A DNA stretch of 64,000 nucleotides from Sarcocystis neurona (taxonomy: Eukaryota > Apicomplexa > Conoidasida > Eucoccidiorida > Sarcocystidae), in NCBI GenBank assembly GCA_000727475.1, contig KL647297.1:2141295-2205294 (forward strand). The letters run 5' to 3'. The notes beneath the pieces were generated by a model, which worked only from the letters and a program-made list of their open reading frames with translations, did no database searches and was not told the origin of the DNA. Below are positions 11,734-23,700 of this stretch, one piece after another (within the stretch, counting starts at the first letter, position 1; each line of letters opens with the position of its first letter). The position numbers were made by a program, and so were the translations under genes.

Positions 11734-12017
11734 CTGAGTGTAAACGACGTGAGAGACCGCGTGCTCAAGGATAAAAGTACAAGCGGTGGTTTCGTCCTCC
11801 GTCTGATGGTTGCCTTGTAATCTTTATCCGCAGGGGACTGACCCGTAGCACTCTTACGTCCTCCAGCCACCTGACTGATTTGTGCTTCGGCAGTTACGGT
11901 GATGTAGCTTCCATATACGCCATGTTCTTGTACGCGTAAGATGTTTACGTGCAACGCTCCAGTCCGCCTGCCACAGCTGTCCACTACACGTGGGTACCGC
12001 GTGGCCGGGTGCGTCAT
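11734..12017 (-). CDS. Candidate exon of unidentified minus-strand gene
   Basis: A minus-strand frame starts at ATG 12017-12015 (MTHPATRYPR) and runs 94 codons to a donor CAG/GTACCC at 11734/11733. The composition is protein-like, with a stretch HVNILRVQEHGVYGSYITV. An overlapping frame, starting at 12162, begins with a hydrophobic segment that resembles a signal peptide but then becomes Arg-rich. A single-base shift near 11955 would join the two. Either the first frame is an initial exon or there is a frameshift; the sequence does not decide. Confidence 0.35.
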
Positions 12018-12550
12018 CTTGTGACACACGACTAGTGCTGCACATGCTTGTGGAGTCGTGGTTTTGAAAGCGTGGAGCGCAAATCCTCAGGGAATAAGAT
12101 ACGGAAATATATAGGACAGCTACTATTGGCGGGCGCAGAATCCAGCAACAAGGCCTACTCATCTGCGCACACGTAAATCTTGCCTGCAGTGGTGGTCCGG
12201 GGAAATCCGCGAGTCACCCGTGCCTTGTGGTATTAGCAACGTTCTGGCAATCCGTGTCGGGAAGTCTATCCTTTTCAAACGTAGGTAAGTTTCACCAGAC
12301 GGTGTTAATTTTGCGTCGGCAGCATGGGTACGGGAACATACGAACGATGCTCCAAACACTGCTGAGTATTGCGCATTTTGTGCGGGAACTGCGCTCATTT
12401 TACAGAGCCCCTCGCGTACACCTATTCCTGAACGAAGTGTACCTTCTGTAGATCCAGAGACGACGGGGCGGAGCGAAAACGTGCTCCCGTCGCCACTGCT
12501 GCAGAGAGTGTGTTATCGACAGCTGACATATTTTTCCTTTTTGCCTTTAG

Positions 12551-12707
12551 ATCCTACAAAACCTCCTGCTACGTTCGTGACGTCCTGTGCTCCACTCTAG
12601 GGGGCGACGAAAATCTCGGGCACTTTTTAAACGTTGACTTGTACGCACCTGCAGAAAACTCTACAAAGATTTTCCTACACGTGGGAAGGAAAGTACGTGG
12701 AGTTCCG
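12551..12707 (+). CDS. Candidate internal exon, unidentified
   Basis: A pyrimidine-rich acceptor (TTTTTGCCTTTAG) ends at 12550 and a donor GTAAGG starts at 12708. Between them one frame is open and reads as globular protein (including NVDLYAPAENSTKIFLHVGR). The frame stays open past the donor to 12851. The exon enters in phase 2 and leaves in phase 0. No neighbouring exon of matching phase was found. Confidence 0.35.
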
Positions 12708-13214
12708 GTAAGGGATCGGCCGTACCTGACTTCCACTCTGGAGGGTCGCACTTGGTGGACGGAAAAACAGTGGGAAGCACCTAGTAGCACACAGACCGCA
12801 CTTACGTTAGTAGACAACTTGTGGAACAGACCACCGTACATGTCCGAGTAGCGCTGTGCAACTCAAGAGAGTGATGCACGGGTATAGACGCATCTTGAAC
12901 AATGAGACGACACACGCAGGTGAATGCATGTAGAAATCTTTACGAATGCGTGGACACGTCAGTCATTGTGCATGTACATACATACGTGTAGTCGTATATC
13001 TATGTGGAGTGGTCAAAGCCTGTGATGAAGCAACTCAAGAGGTACAGTTTGAGGTCGACGTGACACAGAAGTGTTAGTCTATTATACACGTATGCATATC
13101 TACGACTCAAACGTATATGCAAAACAGAGACTACGCTGGGATCTGGTTGGTACGGATGTGAGATATCGATGAAGAACAATCATAAATCTGCTGCCGTGTT
13201 GACCGTTTCTACAG

Positions 13215-13428
13215 AAGTACCGTTTGCTGGGGGGTTGCGACGATGTGTGTTCAAATGCGACGTGAGCAACGGCGCAGAATGTAGCGCACACGGCAGCACC
13301 AGTGGCAGCAGCACCGGCAAGAGTAAGAGGCGCAGCAGCAGAAGCGACAGCAACGGCCGAAGCAAGAACAGCAGCAGCGCGAGCAGGAGCACTAGAAGCA
13401 CGAGGGACAGCAACATTAGCAGCAACAG
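13215..13428 (+). CDS. Candidate Ser/Arg-rich exon
   Basis: It is bounded by a good acceptor (CCGTTTCTACAG) at 13214 and a good donor (CAG/GTAAGG) at 13428/13429. Only one of three frames is open across it. That frame reads AGC codons from an AGC/CAG-rich stretch, giving a Ser/Arg/Thr/Asn-rich segment. It lies about 1.1 kb upstream of AMA1 on the same strand but does not join it in phase. Confidence 0.35.
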
Positions 13429-14562
13429 GTAAGGTGTCAGGTGGCGCCCAACATGGCCGCCGGTAGCTGCACTGGATACGGATAGGCACTGGAATTCTGT
13501 CCGTGGAAATGTTGTGTTCACCTGCCTGCCTTTGTCTCCTCGTGAACGAATGTGTCTTACACTGATTCCTTTTGTACGGAGCCTTTAGAATATTACGGTG
13601 GTACTAACAAAAATTTCGGGTAGACATTGTTCCCGATTCTTGTGTCAAGCGACGCCCTTGGGGAGGCAGCGGTCGCTAAAGCTGGGTTCTGAACACGAAG
13701 AAACGAGCACGTGCAGGGTCGGGCTGAGCGCAGCGTCACCTCTGCGTTTCGCTGTCCAGTTACGTCTGTGTGCAGTTTTGGGTGTGTGCGCCGTGGAATT
13801 GCACGTACTACTTCCCGTCTAACTAGTTTCAGCGTGTACTTCTTTTGATGCACGCGTCCGTCTGCACATGTAAATACGTCATCGTTCCCCGGTGTACACC
13901 TGTGTTTATCCGTCTATGCGTCCACGTATCTCAACTATAATCTTCTCTGAGGTACCACGCACGCTTTGTAAAAAACTAGCTGAAATTCTCCTTCTTCTCA
14001 GATCTCGCTCACCGGCTAAGCTTTTCATGGAACGACCTACGCAGGCATGGCTTCCTACATCCCGATGTCCTCTTGAGAGAGTTGTGTTCGCGACGAGTCA
14101 ACTGCCGCGCAAAATTCAGTGTGAATCAAAGTGTATTTGAGACGTCAGACCACTCCTTTTGGACCACTGTAAGGTTTGACAACGTCTGGCTTCATCTTCA
14201 AGGTACTGTAGTTGTGCCCTTGCATATCTCCACACAAATAGTTTCAGAGTCCCTTGAAATGCAAACCGATGCGGCGCCCGAAGCCTTGCTGCTTGGATAG
14301 CTTCGTAGACGAAGAACAACATATATATATCTAATCGTTTACACCAAATTTGTTTGTACGTTTCAAAGGTGTTTCAGTCACGTTTATCCACTGTACCTTC
14401 TCACGCCCATTCGGACAACTTTGTAGCATTTTATCCGCCGTCGCCACCTCGACAACGCCACAATTACTTACAGTCTCGGTGTAGTTAGGCGGGACAATCT
14501 TCTGACGAATACTGAAGTGGAAGCATGTACCTTCGAAATCTGGTCCAACAGCGTCACTCTCG

Positions 14563-17500
14563 ATGGAACGTCTACGATGTCAGTTCACGGGTATTCGAGC
14601 TTCCCGTAACTGTGAGGCTCTCGGCAATTCTACTCCATTACCTGCTCAGCTCCTATTACTGCTGCTCTCCGTGAAAACAGGATTTGCAGCAGCCGCGACA
14701 CAGATCGACTCCAATCCATTCCATGCGCCACCGATCAAGGCGTTTATGGATAGTTTCAACATACCTGTTCACCACGGTACGCTGCATGACGACATCCACC
14801 TTGCTGTATAATCCTGAGTCTTTCCTGTTTGGTGGTAAGCTCGGGTAGCAACTTTCACAGTGCAGACATGAACAGGGCGCAGTACTTGACACAATAGCGG
14901 CAGTGACGGGAGCCTTAACACTGATTCCGTACACGCGTCACCACGCCACAACAGGGGGAGCAGTCGGATTGTAGGCCACCGCTCAGCGATGCTCGCAGTG
15001 TGTGCGTCATTTACGAAGCACCGCCTAAGGCCAGAGAATGGTCGCACGGGCTCTACGCTGAGGACCTCTTCAGCAGTACCGTGCATGCGTGCACGGTTAA
15101 ATGCAGCTGGATGACGCTACAGCGTCAGTGCCTTCCATTGGCACGGATACGTTTGCGCCCACGAGTATATACATATGAGCGTAGCGCACAAGGCAGCTGA
15201 TTGGAAATTGCTCTTTGCGTCTCCCACGCGATTGACAGGTTCAGGGATTCGAGTAGACCTCGGACAGGCGAAGGCCATAGATGGCACAGTTTATCTGGAA
15301 GCATCGGGGCGCTGCCCAGTGTACGGGAAATATATTCGCCTTTATCAGCCTAAGAGAAAGGGTTACGCGAACGACTTTCTCGCCGATGTGCCAACTGAGG
15401 CACAGATCAGAAGCATGGAAGCAAACCCTCTACCAGGAGGCTTCAACAACAACAACGTGACTCTGTTAGGTCACAAACTTTCTCCTGTTACACTCCGGGA
15501 ACTCGAGCACTCTCCCATTAGTGAGTGACAACAGCCCATGCATACGTGCACGTAGCTGGGAAAAGTAAATTTCGAAGTAGGTCCGCACGCGCAAGTATGA
15601 GTTCAAAGAAACGACTGCAGAGGCAATCAGCATTCCACAACTGCTTACCAGCAGTTGTCAGGTGTTGTTCCGCACGTTCATCGGTGTGGGTTCGTCTCCT
15701 CCGGAGAGGAAACACCAGTTGCTACAGCTCATGGAAGGCACGTAGAGACTGTTGGTACTGTTGGTGTTCCTTCTGTGAAATAAAAGCACAAGTCGACCCC
15801 AGAACAGAGAATCCAAGTCTTCTCTACATACAAAGATATATATATATATAAATGTATATGTATGTATATGTTCGTGCGTACGTCTGCGTACGTCTGCTGT
15901 GTTGTCTCCGCTGGGTTATTCCTCCAGTTACGGCGAAAAGTCCTTTAGGCAAGTGCGCCCAGCTCGCGTACTTCTTAACGGCTCACGGAGAGAGCAACTC
16001 AAAAAGCGATTACAGGTTTCCTTTCATCTGGGACCAATCTGCAGAGAAATGCTACATCCTCCTAGTGGCCGCCCAGAAGCTCATGGGAAGCGAAAGCTGT
16101 TTAACAGAGGGTGAACCACCAGATCGTATGGCGTACTGCTTTGAACCTATGAAGGACGAGAAGCGGGAACATCAACTGGTCTATGGCTCAGCGTATGTAG
16201 GAGAAAATCCAGACGCGTATCTCATAAATTGTCGTAAGTGTGCCGGTGAGGCTTATTGCGCATGTGCGTGGATTTGTACCCTCCTACGTCACTTTCTGTA
16301 CGCGCAGGACTTTCGGCTGCAGATGAATCTCTGTTTCTGTCGAGGCAAACGTGAAGGAACACAACATCAAGTCTTCTGTCGAGGTCCCTGCGAACTGGCC
16401 TTAGTCGAGTATTCGTGTGTTCGCCGACGAATGTTTCCGCAGACGAGCATCCCACACACTTGTGTGTCAACGTGTACACATATGTGTAAGCGTAACACGT
16501 GTGCACATATTGGCGCATATTTCCTAATGGTCAGGGTACCAGCGGTGCACGCCCTGGAAGTGCAGCAGATGGTTCACATTCAGTCACAATCTGTCGATCA
16601 AAGAGAGGCTGCAGCTCAATCCACTCAATTGAACCACGAGCACGTATGCGCCCGTAGGTATCCGCGTTTTGTCGTATACTGTAGAAACAGCAATTCTTGT
16701 AGAAGTTGTCCATGCGGGACACGGATGGACTTCCACAGACGAGTAGACGTCTACGTCTCAACACGCCAAGTGCTGAATCACTTTTGTACACGCACGTTTG
16801 TGCACTTGTGCGGTATCTCCCGGCGTTCACTTGCATAAAGTTGCCCGTACACACTGTTAAATAGCTCCCCTTCTCACAGCGTACGTGTCCTGAAGCAGTG
16901 ACACTTGACAGCACGTATCTCACAATTTTTCTCGCACTTAAGTGTCCTTTGGCCTACTGGCTGCCGTTGCAGTCGAGTTAATACGTTGGGCCTACGTACG
17001 CGTACAGGAGAAGAGAGTGCCCGAACACTGTTTCAAGAGCGTACAGGATTGATACAGTCCATACAGCTGTATGCTTCCCAGTGTACCAGGAGCACGCTGC
17101 GAGTAGAAAACTTCCAGAATTCTCTATCCAGTGCTTTACCGCAATATTTTGTGAGTTCATGTGGACCTGCTACATGGCAGCGAATGACGCCGTTGCTGGT
17201 TACCGTTTTGGTGTGTGGGAGGACGATCGATGCCTCGACCTCACCGAACTACCGGGAACTCGTATTGAAGACGTGGACTCCAAGGAGGCTTGCTGGGTTA
17301 GAACTTTTGCCAACGAAGAAGCCGCTGAAGATTGTCCCGGCCACACTCCCGTTGAAAGTCTTCGGGTGGGGTCGTCCTGGAGGGACGTCGTCCCCACGTA
17401 CACTGCGGACTGTAAACGGTCAGGTCGGCTTTTCACTACAAGACCCTACGGTGTAAATCCTCGCTGAACATCTGCACATAACATCGATTGTCCATACACG

Positions 17501-19179
17501 TAGAGGAACAGGCATATTCGGTGTGCTATTGTGGCACTATTCTGACACAAACGCCGGAACACAAAAACATACATATCTAGGCATATTCGCTGTGCTGCTA
17601 TGTAATTATTGTTACACAAACACCGGAGTACAAAATCATACATGGACGTAGTGACGTATTTATGTATGTACGCGTACGCAAAAATGTACTAATATATTAA
17701 TATGATTGGATATGTCTCTTCACTGCAAATAAATAACGAGGGCGATCTGTGGACACGTATGCGTCTACGTGGGTTTGTCTAAGAGGCCGACGCTTAATAT
17801 GACGGTGACGAGTGAGCTGCCAAAGAGTTCTAACTGCTGTGACTCATGTATGCTCCTGCATCTGCGGATTCATCACGTAAATTGCTAGCCTTCACCACCG
17901 CTGAACGGTAGGAACACATTCAGCGAGTTTTCGTCGCCGGTTGGCACGAGGAGAAACGTGACTGATTACCACGGGCACAAGAAGAGACTTCGTCCTCCGT
18001 GCCTTTGATTCCACTAAATGCTGCTGCTTCCTTCGTTCGGGCGCCGCTGGTGTCTACGAAGCTGTGTAATTGCCGTTGTGCAAAGACAGACTGGATGCCT
18101 CATTTGTCTGCGTACTCTCTACGTAGGGGCAGCACAGAATAGGAGATATGCGAGTAGACCTGCAGGTGCGACGACGATGTCTTGATTATACTCGTGCCGA
18201 GAGTGTACATAGCCTTGAAGAAGGCATGCTCGATTTTCACCTGTTAGAGCTGCTATTTTCTCTATGTAGGTGGAACAGCGCTGCTAATTTTTTTTATGTA
18301 GGTGGGAAAGGCCGCAACTACGGAAACTACTTTGTCACCGAGAAGCAAGAAAAAAAGTGCGCTTTATCTTCAAGGATTCCTACGTGTTTCCTTCCCGATC
18401 CTGCTGCGGTCTCTTACACGTCACTCGGCAGTGTACACGAAATAACGCCGGATTTCTCCAGCGTTTTTCAGCCTTCACGCGAATCTGCAAAACCCCTCCT
18501 AGACTTAAGCTCTATTGTAGGCAAAAAGGAAAGAAACTCAACGAGCGCAAACGAGGGGGTGGGTAGTGGGTTCGGGTCAACTGTGGATGGAGACGTACGT
18601 ATAGGGAGAGAAAATACTCATGTTTCTCATCGCGCCGAAGAACAGGAACGACAAACACAGCTTTCGGTATCTCCCGATCCCACAGTACCCATGAAAGAAC
18701 GGAGGGAAGACAGCATAATAACGTCGCCACCACAAGACGGAACGAACTACCCAACGAAACAAAACCAAGACAACAAAAGCAGTATTTCCTCCCCCTTTCT
18801 TCCTAGTGTCCCCGCCAATTCATCTTCTGCACGTTTACGAGGCAGCGAAAACGTCGAAATGTCTTCGTCGGACGCAGTGTTCACCGTACACTCTGAACTG
18901 AGTCGAGGAACCCATGATGGCACTCCTGTTGAAGAAGGCGTCTCATCAGGCAGACCCGTTGGTGGCATCGGTCCCACCAACAGGGCGGTTAAAGAATACT
19001 GGTCAAAAGATTCTGCTGACAGACGTTCAGAAGGCGCAGCAGCAGCAGTAGAGCCACACGCCACAGCAAGTGGCAGTGAAGCGCTGTCAGGACTCACAGA
19101 GGAGAAGCTGTCGACAAGAGGTCAGACCAACCAGAAAACGACGAAAATTAAGCCAAGGAGAGCCCCTACATCAGATTAG
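14563..19179 (+). CDS. AMA1: Apical membrane antigen 1 (AMA1), conserved exons 1-5
   Basis: AMA1 is a microneme-secreted surface protein of apicomplexan zoites that binds RON2 to form the moving junction during host-cell entry. Exons 14563-14776, 15239-15520, 15928-16233, 17181-17423 and 18302-19179 join in phase; all four introns are phase 1. Residues 26-46 form a signal-peptide-like hydrophobic stretch, followed by the family's NPF motif (51-53). Exon 2 carries the domain I motif SGIRVDLG, GRCPVYGK and NPLPGGFN. Exon 3 carries PLGKCA, a YRFPFIWD-type segment and LVYGSAYVGENPDA. Exon 4 starts CPND and holds GYRFGVWEDDRCLDLTEL. Exon 5 holds GRNYGNYFV, KKCALS and DPAAVSYTSLGSV. The order and cysteine context match coccidian AMA1. 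After residue 400 the exon encodes about 240 Ser/Glu/Gly/Asn-rich residues to a stop, in place of the usual Cys-rich domain III. Either this is a soluble or atypical paralogue, or splicing from inside exon 5 leads to the membrane exon at 20143. Confidence 0.93.
17511..17646. repeat. 69-bp tandem pair in AMA1 intron 4
   Basis: Two copies starting at 17511 and 17580 begin GGCATATTCG and both end with a CATACAT. They differ at scattered positions. The repeat length is a multiple of three, so a minus-strand frame stays open across both, which is probably incidental. Confidence 0.7.
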
Positions 19180-19262
19180 CAGCCTGCAGCGCAGCACAGT
19201 TCAAGGTACTGTACGCCGAGTGTGATCTAGTCTCCTGTGATAGCATGAGGATCTCACTCAGT

Positions 19263-19449
19263 GGAAAGAACATCGAGAGCACTCTGTAGAGCGCTCCGAC
19301 CCCGACAAGAAATATTACAAAGATACAGCTAGCATTACCCAGCCATCTGTTGCGCGTTGTCCAGTTGGAGGGAGTCGGTTATTTTACGAGGGAACTTCAT
19401 ACTTTCCAGGTACACAATGTACAGGATTCCCGAGCCCGCACGCACTTGA
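19263..19449 (+). CDS. Possible extra AMA1 ectodomain exon
   Basis: An acceptor (GATCTCACTCAG) ends at 19262 and a donor (GACAG/GTACCG) follows. The open frame between them encodes about 62 polar residues with two cysteines (ARCPVGGSRLFYEGTSYFP). Its position between exon 5 and the membrane exon suggests an AMA1 domain III remnant, but it needs a phase-0 donor inside exon 5 and its exit phase does not match the membrane exon directly. Weak. Confidence 0.3.
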
Positions 19450-20142
19450 CAGGTACCGTAGTAGCACTTGTGCAATTCTTACGGGCTGATGGCGTCTGCC
19501 TTCGGTGTCAGCAATGATCAGACGTTTTCCTTCGACAGCAGAGCCACAAGACGTAGGCACGCACTTATTATTCTGACTCATTTGCATGCGTCTCTGCAGA
19601 CCGTCACGGCAGTATCGCTTAAGACTTTAAGTGGGGAAGCACGAGTTTGCTCGCATGCTTGTTGAAGCGGTCTTGCTTGACAGCTAGAGTGCGTACCTTT
19701 CCACGTAGCAAAAGAGCCGCGTAAAGCAGGCGCTGCAGTTGTAAGAATAGCCCTCCACGACTAAAATAGTCATGCTCTGAAATAAGCGGTTGCTCAAAAT
19801 GCATTAGCATCCGGCTGCGGCTGTCGCTGCCTGGTACCTTATCACCTCCCTTTTACCTCTCCTGTCGAAAGTGCTCTAGCGTCTGCGTCCTTTCTGTACA
19901 GCTATCATCTGCGTCAGCGTGTCTTTACGTTGTGCTCTCGCTCTCGTGTTCGCCCCGGCACGTTTTCTTTTCAGGCATGCAGTGGACGGTGTGAAGAAGA
20001 TCATTGATGTGAGTAATATATGGGTGACTGCTGTCGAGCTGCAAGCGTTGAACCACGCATGTCATTCAAGTTCATTCAGCGTGTGAAAACCCGGGATCGG
20101 TGCCCCCTTGGCGTCTCTGCTGTTCCTTACTTCCTCGTGCAG

Positions 20143-20236
20143 GCTATTTTCATTATAATGGCATCGTCGCTGCGTGCATCGCAGGCGGCTGCGTCTGTGC
20201 AGTGCTTCTGTGCATTTTCTGCTGCGTCGCGTTCAG
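20143..20236 (+). CDS. AMA1: Probable AMA1 transmembrane exon
   Basis: Acceptor TCCTCGTGCAG ends at 20142 and donor CAG/GTAAGA follows 20236. Read in the phase that continues the phase-1 series of AMA1 introns, the exon encodes YFHYNGIVAACIAGG followed by a run of Val, Leu, Cys, Ile and Phe, then Arg. This is a textbook single membrane span of about 22 residues and lies where AMA1 should have its anchor. The link to exon 5 is inferred; a phase-1 GT donor is available inside exon 5 near 19121 (AGAG/GTC). Confidence 0.55.
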
Positions 20237-20546
20237 GTAAGACATTAAAAACTTTGTACGGCGGGGCGTGCACTTCCGACGGGTGTGAATACGCGGAGGA
20301 ACGCTTCTTAAATGTCGTGTATTTTGTGAGAACCTCAGCTCTTCCAGCGTGCATGACCTTTTGATCCTTAATGGTTGCGCATCAGGATGTTCAGTTGAGT
20401 CCGCAGTGTTGCTGTATGCGTACCACGGCAACGCTTGTCTCTATTTCCGGATGTGTAATTTGGTGCCCAGCTTGACCAGTCCACATGAACTTTGGGCTCC
20501 TCCACCGTTGGCTGTCGCCGGGGAGCTGAATGCTTCATTGCTGCAG

Positions 20547-20677
20547 GCACCGATTTCTTCGAGAGCCAAAGACTGACCAGAAACGATCCGACACTTCTAC
20601 GTCTCCTATATCGCATGCGTCTTGTATCAAATGGTTACCACTTTCTGCTTCCTCTGAACGGTCACCGTGGGCCGTGG
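20547..20677 (+). CDS. Possible AMA1 cytoplasmic-tail exon
   Basis: The acceptor CATTGCTGCAG ends at 20546. The first base completes an Arg codon left open by the membrane exon, and the frame then reads HRFLREPKTDQKRSD, a basic juxtamembrane stretch as expected after a membrane span. A weak donor GTAATC follows 20677; the frame stays open to a stop at 20751. The final tail exon with the usual acidic or aromatic end was not identified with confidence; frames at 21080-21163 and 21164-21622 are possible. Confidence 0.35.
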
Positions 20678-20759
20678 GTAATCACGCGTCACCCTGTACC
20701 TGCAGTGCTATGGTAATTTTCACTGCGCTTCCCTCTGGAATGCTGAGATAAGATACTGT

Positions 20760-23700
20760 AGCACATACTTGGCTCAAACGTGTTCCGGGATGTGGAATGA
20801 GCACACAGAGAGTTCAATATCTCATCTACATGGAGGTACTTACAAATTTCCTATCTATACTTCGGTACAGTACCAGGTGAGGAGTGAAAATTACGATGTG
20901 AGTGCGCCTGGGGATGGAGATCGGTTCTGCCAAGAGTGAGATTCGCAGTGGATGCTTCCTTACGGGCAGTTGAACTGACACGTAAACAGTTGGATACACG
21001 CACGTACGCACATGCGCGGACGCACAAAGGTGAGACTCTCCGACGAGATTTTGAACCTCCTGAAAACATGCGTGTAACTGTTTGTGTTTCTAGAGCAAAC
21101 AGGTCGAAAAGAGACCCTTTCGAGGAAGAAACCGCTTACCTCTGCGCTTCACCAGACTTCTGACACCACTCAACGCAGCACCGGGTTGCCTGCACCACAC
21201 AAAGTCTGCGTGGAGTCGGCGCTGACGTCAGTTTAGTGACACCTGCAGCTGGACGAGGGTTTTTTGAGGCAGAAACGGAATCAGAGACAGGGATATCAGC
21301 ACATACAACAAATGCAGGAAGTGCTGCTGACCTGCACTGGACCGGTGAAATGGGGGTCACCGAGGACTTGATAAATACTTGGCGGTGGAAATTACCTGTC
21401 CACAAATTATGGAAAAACACGTTACTGCCTTGTCCTCCTTCAACGAATTCCGGGTCAACGCAGAATTCTCTGCAGAGACGGTTTGGCGTGGATTCCGTTG
21501 CCTTCCACTACACCGTGGAGCGGCTAGATGAGAATGAACACGGCGGGAAGGCACTGATGTCCTCGTACCTCGCCTTCTCTTCAGCAGTGGTGGGGAAAGT
21601 GCGCGCGTTTCGGCAAACGTGAATATCTTCCGCTCGACAACGCGCGTGACCGAAAATTAAGCACCCACAATAAAGCTGCAGCTTCCCTTGACGACCACAG
21701 CCAAGATTCACTAGGCAATACTCCCTTTCTGCGCCCCCCCATCTGACGTGTACCATCGAGAGTAATCAGCGCCCGCTAAATGGGAACCGCTTTTGTACCT
21801 ACAGCGATTCCACGCAGGCGGTAGATATAGGAACCTATGCTTAGGGCGCATTTGCAAGAGAAGTCGCTACGCGCCTCAACTTGCCGAACATGCGTAGTTC
21901 CGCTGTGCACCTGCCAAGCACTCTCGACTATGTCACGTTTCGGAGCCACTGAGTGCATCCATTCATACTCGAGAGCATTTCGTGCATGTATAAATTGTCC
22001 CTCTCGGGCAAAGCCTACAACACACTGCAAAAACATCTACGTATATCTATATTCGCGTAAGCTTCGGCGTGCATTTGTAATTGTAGGCGTGCAAGGCCTG
22101 CACTTCTGCGTGGGTCACCTGGTGCCCGACTGACGCGCTAAATTCCAACTGCGCACATCGCATAGTTGCACTCAACAGCAGGGGGTTTTCACAGCAGAAC
22201 TTTTTGGTAGTGCGTAAAGCTGACAGCTATAGAAACGCCTTACCGTCCACCTGTGACAGTGCAGGCTGACGTACTTTTCATGATTGAACACTGCACCACG
22301 CAATGACATGTGTGGGTACGCAGAAACACGCCGATGTACATACCGATATAAACTTGACGCTTCAAGAAGTGCAAATCTACACGCGCGTGCTTACCTGCGT
22401 ATTATAACTTTCTGGTACATGCAAGACACTACAGGTCTGCGCGTGACGACGCATGAGGGAAACCGATCATGCGTTCAACACCCTCGCTACAACCAGTGAC
22501 TGTGACTCCTGCTGTCTGTATCTAGACATGTCTCTGCGTGCGGTCGCTTATTTTGAGTTTACCGGGATGAAAGTCTCATCATTTTGAAAGTTCTTTCGTG
22601 GGGTGCGGATACGTCGTGAACCCGACGCGTCCTGGGGTGCAACCTCTCTGGCAGGCTCCTTCCTTGCAGTGAATGTTGACAGAGCCAATATGAAAGCATC
22701 GTCACAGTACTTCAAGAACACTTTTTCTCTCTGAGAAGATTCCTCTCATGCATACGGGTGGCATCTCGTGTTGCAGTGTGCGGAACTGGCCGGAGTAAGC
22801 CATAGCAGACAAGGACAAGTTCGTTCGACGTTAGAGCCTCGAAAGCAAATGAAAGAAAGTCCGAAAAAGCATATGTTTGTCATTCACGCAGCTTTCCTTG
22901 AAAACGTCTCCACGTGTTGTCGTATGTCGGGGGGTTCTCGTTTACGTGAATTCGAGGACTCACGATGAGCCTGTCCCGCTAATTGTTCTGGTAAGAGAAA
23001 TAGTTGTAGGTGTCTGACGCCGGTGTAGGGCTTTCGACGTACAAGAAGAGATATTATGTGCTGCGCCGATCAAGTGCCCCGCGCGAGGTGATGTATACGC
23101 AAGTAGAGCACACAAAAGCTTGCTACAGACCGGGAGACCGCGTCCTGGTCAACAGTGTGACACCTGCTGTCACAGACTAGAAGGTTTCCTTCACACACGC
23201 ACAACATGGCCTTCTCTCTCAAGCGAGCTGTTCCTCCGTGCAGAGTTGAAACACTAGTTATGACGGGAATTTGCTCTCATCTGCAACAAGTATACAAGAA
23301 AAGTTTGCCATGCAAAAGACAAATCTACACAGAGCATAAATCGGAGCACATGTCATCACACCCTCACTCGGAAGGTCGGGACGCGGCATGCCTTCATGCT
23401 TTCTTGGCCGCTGTTATGTGAAGACGAAAGAGGCTCAAGCTGACGGAGCGCGCACTGGTGGGCTACACGAATATATAGGATGGTTGTTTAGCTGTCTGAT
23501 AGGGTTCTGCCTGTGGAACAAAAAATCGTCCAAGAAAAACAGGAATTCGCATCCACACTAGCAAAACAGGTTCTGGTTGCACTGCACGCTCCTTTCCATA
23601 GAGGAGCGACTGGTAAGAAATCTACGGCAATCTGCGGACCATACGCGTGCAAGCAAGCGTACATGCGTACCTTTTGGATGACACCACTATATATATATAT

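Noticed and set aside
19975..20008. 34-base exon between AMA1 exon 5 and the membrane exon
   Set aside because: Good splice signals but its phases fit neither neighbour.
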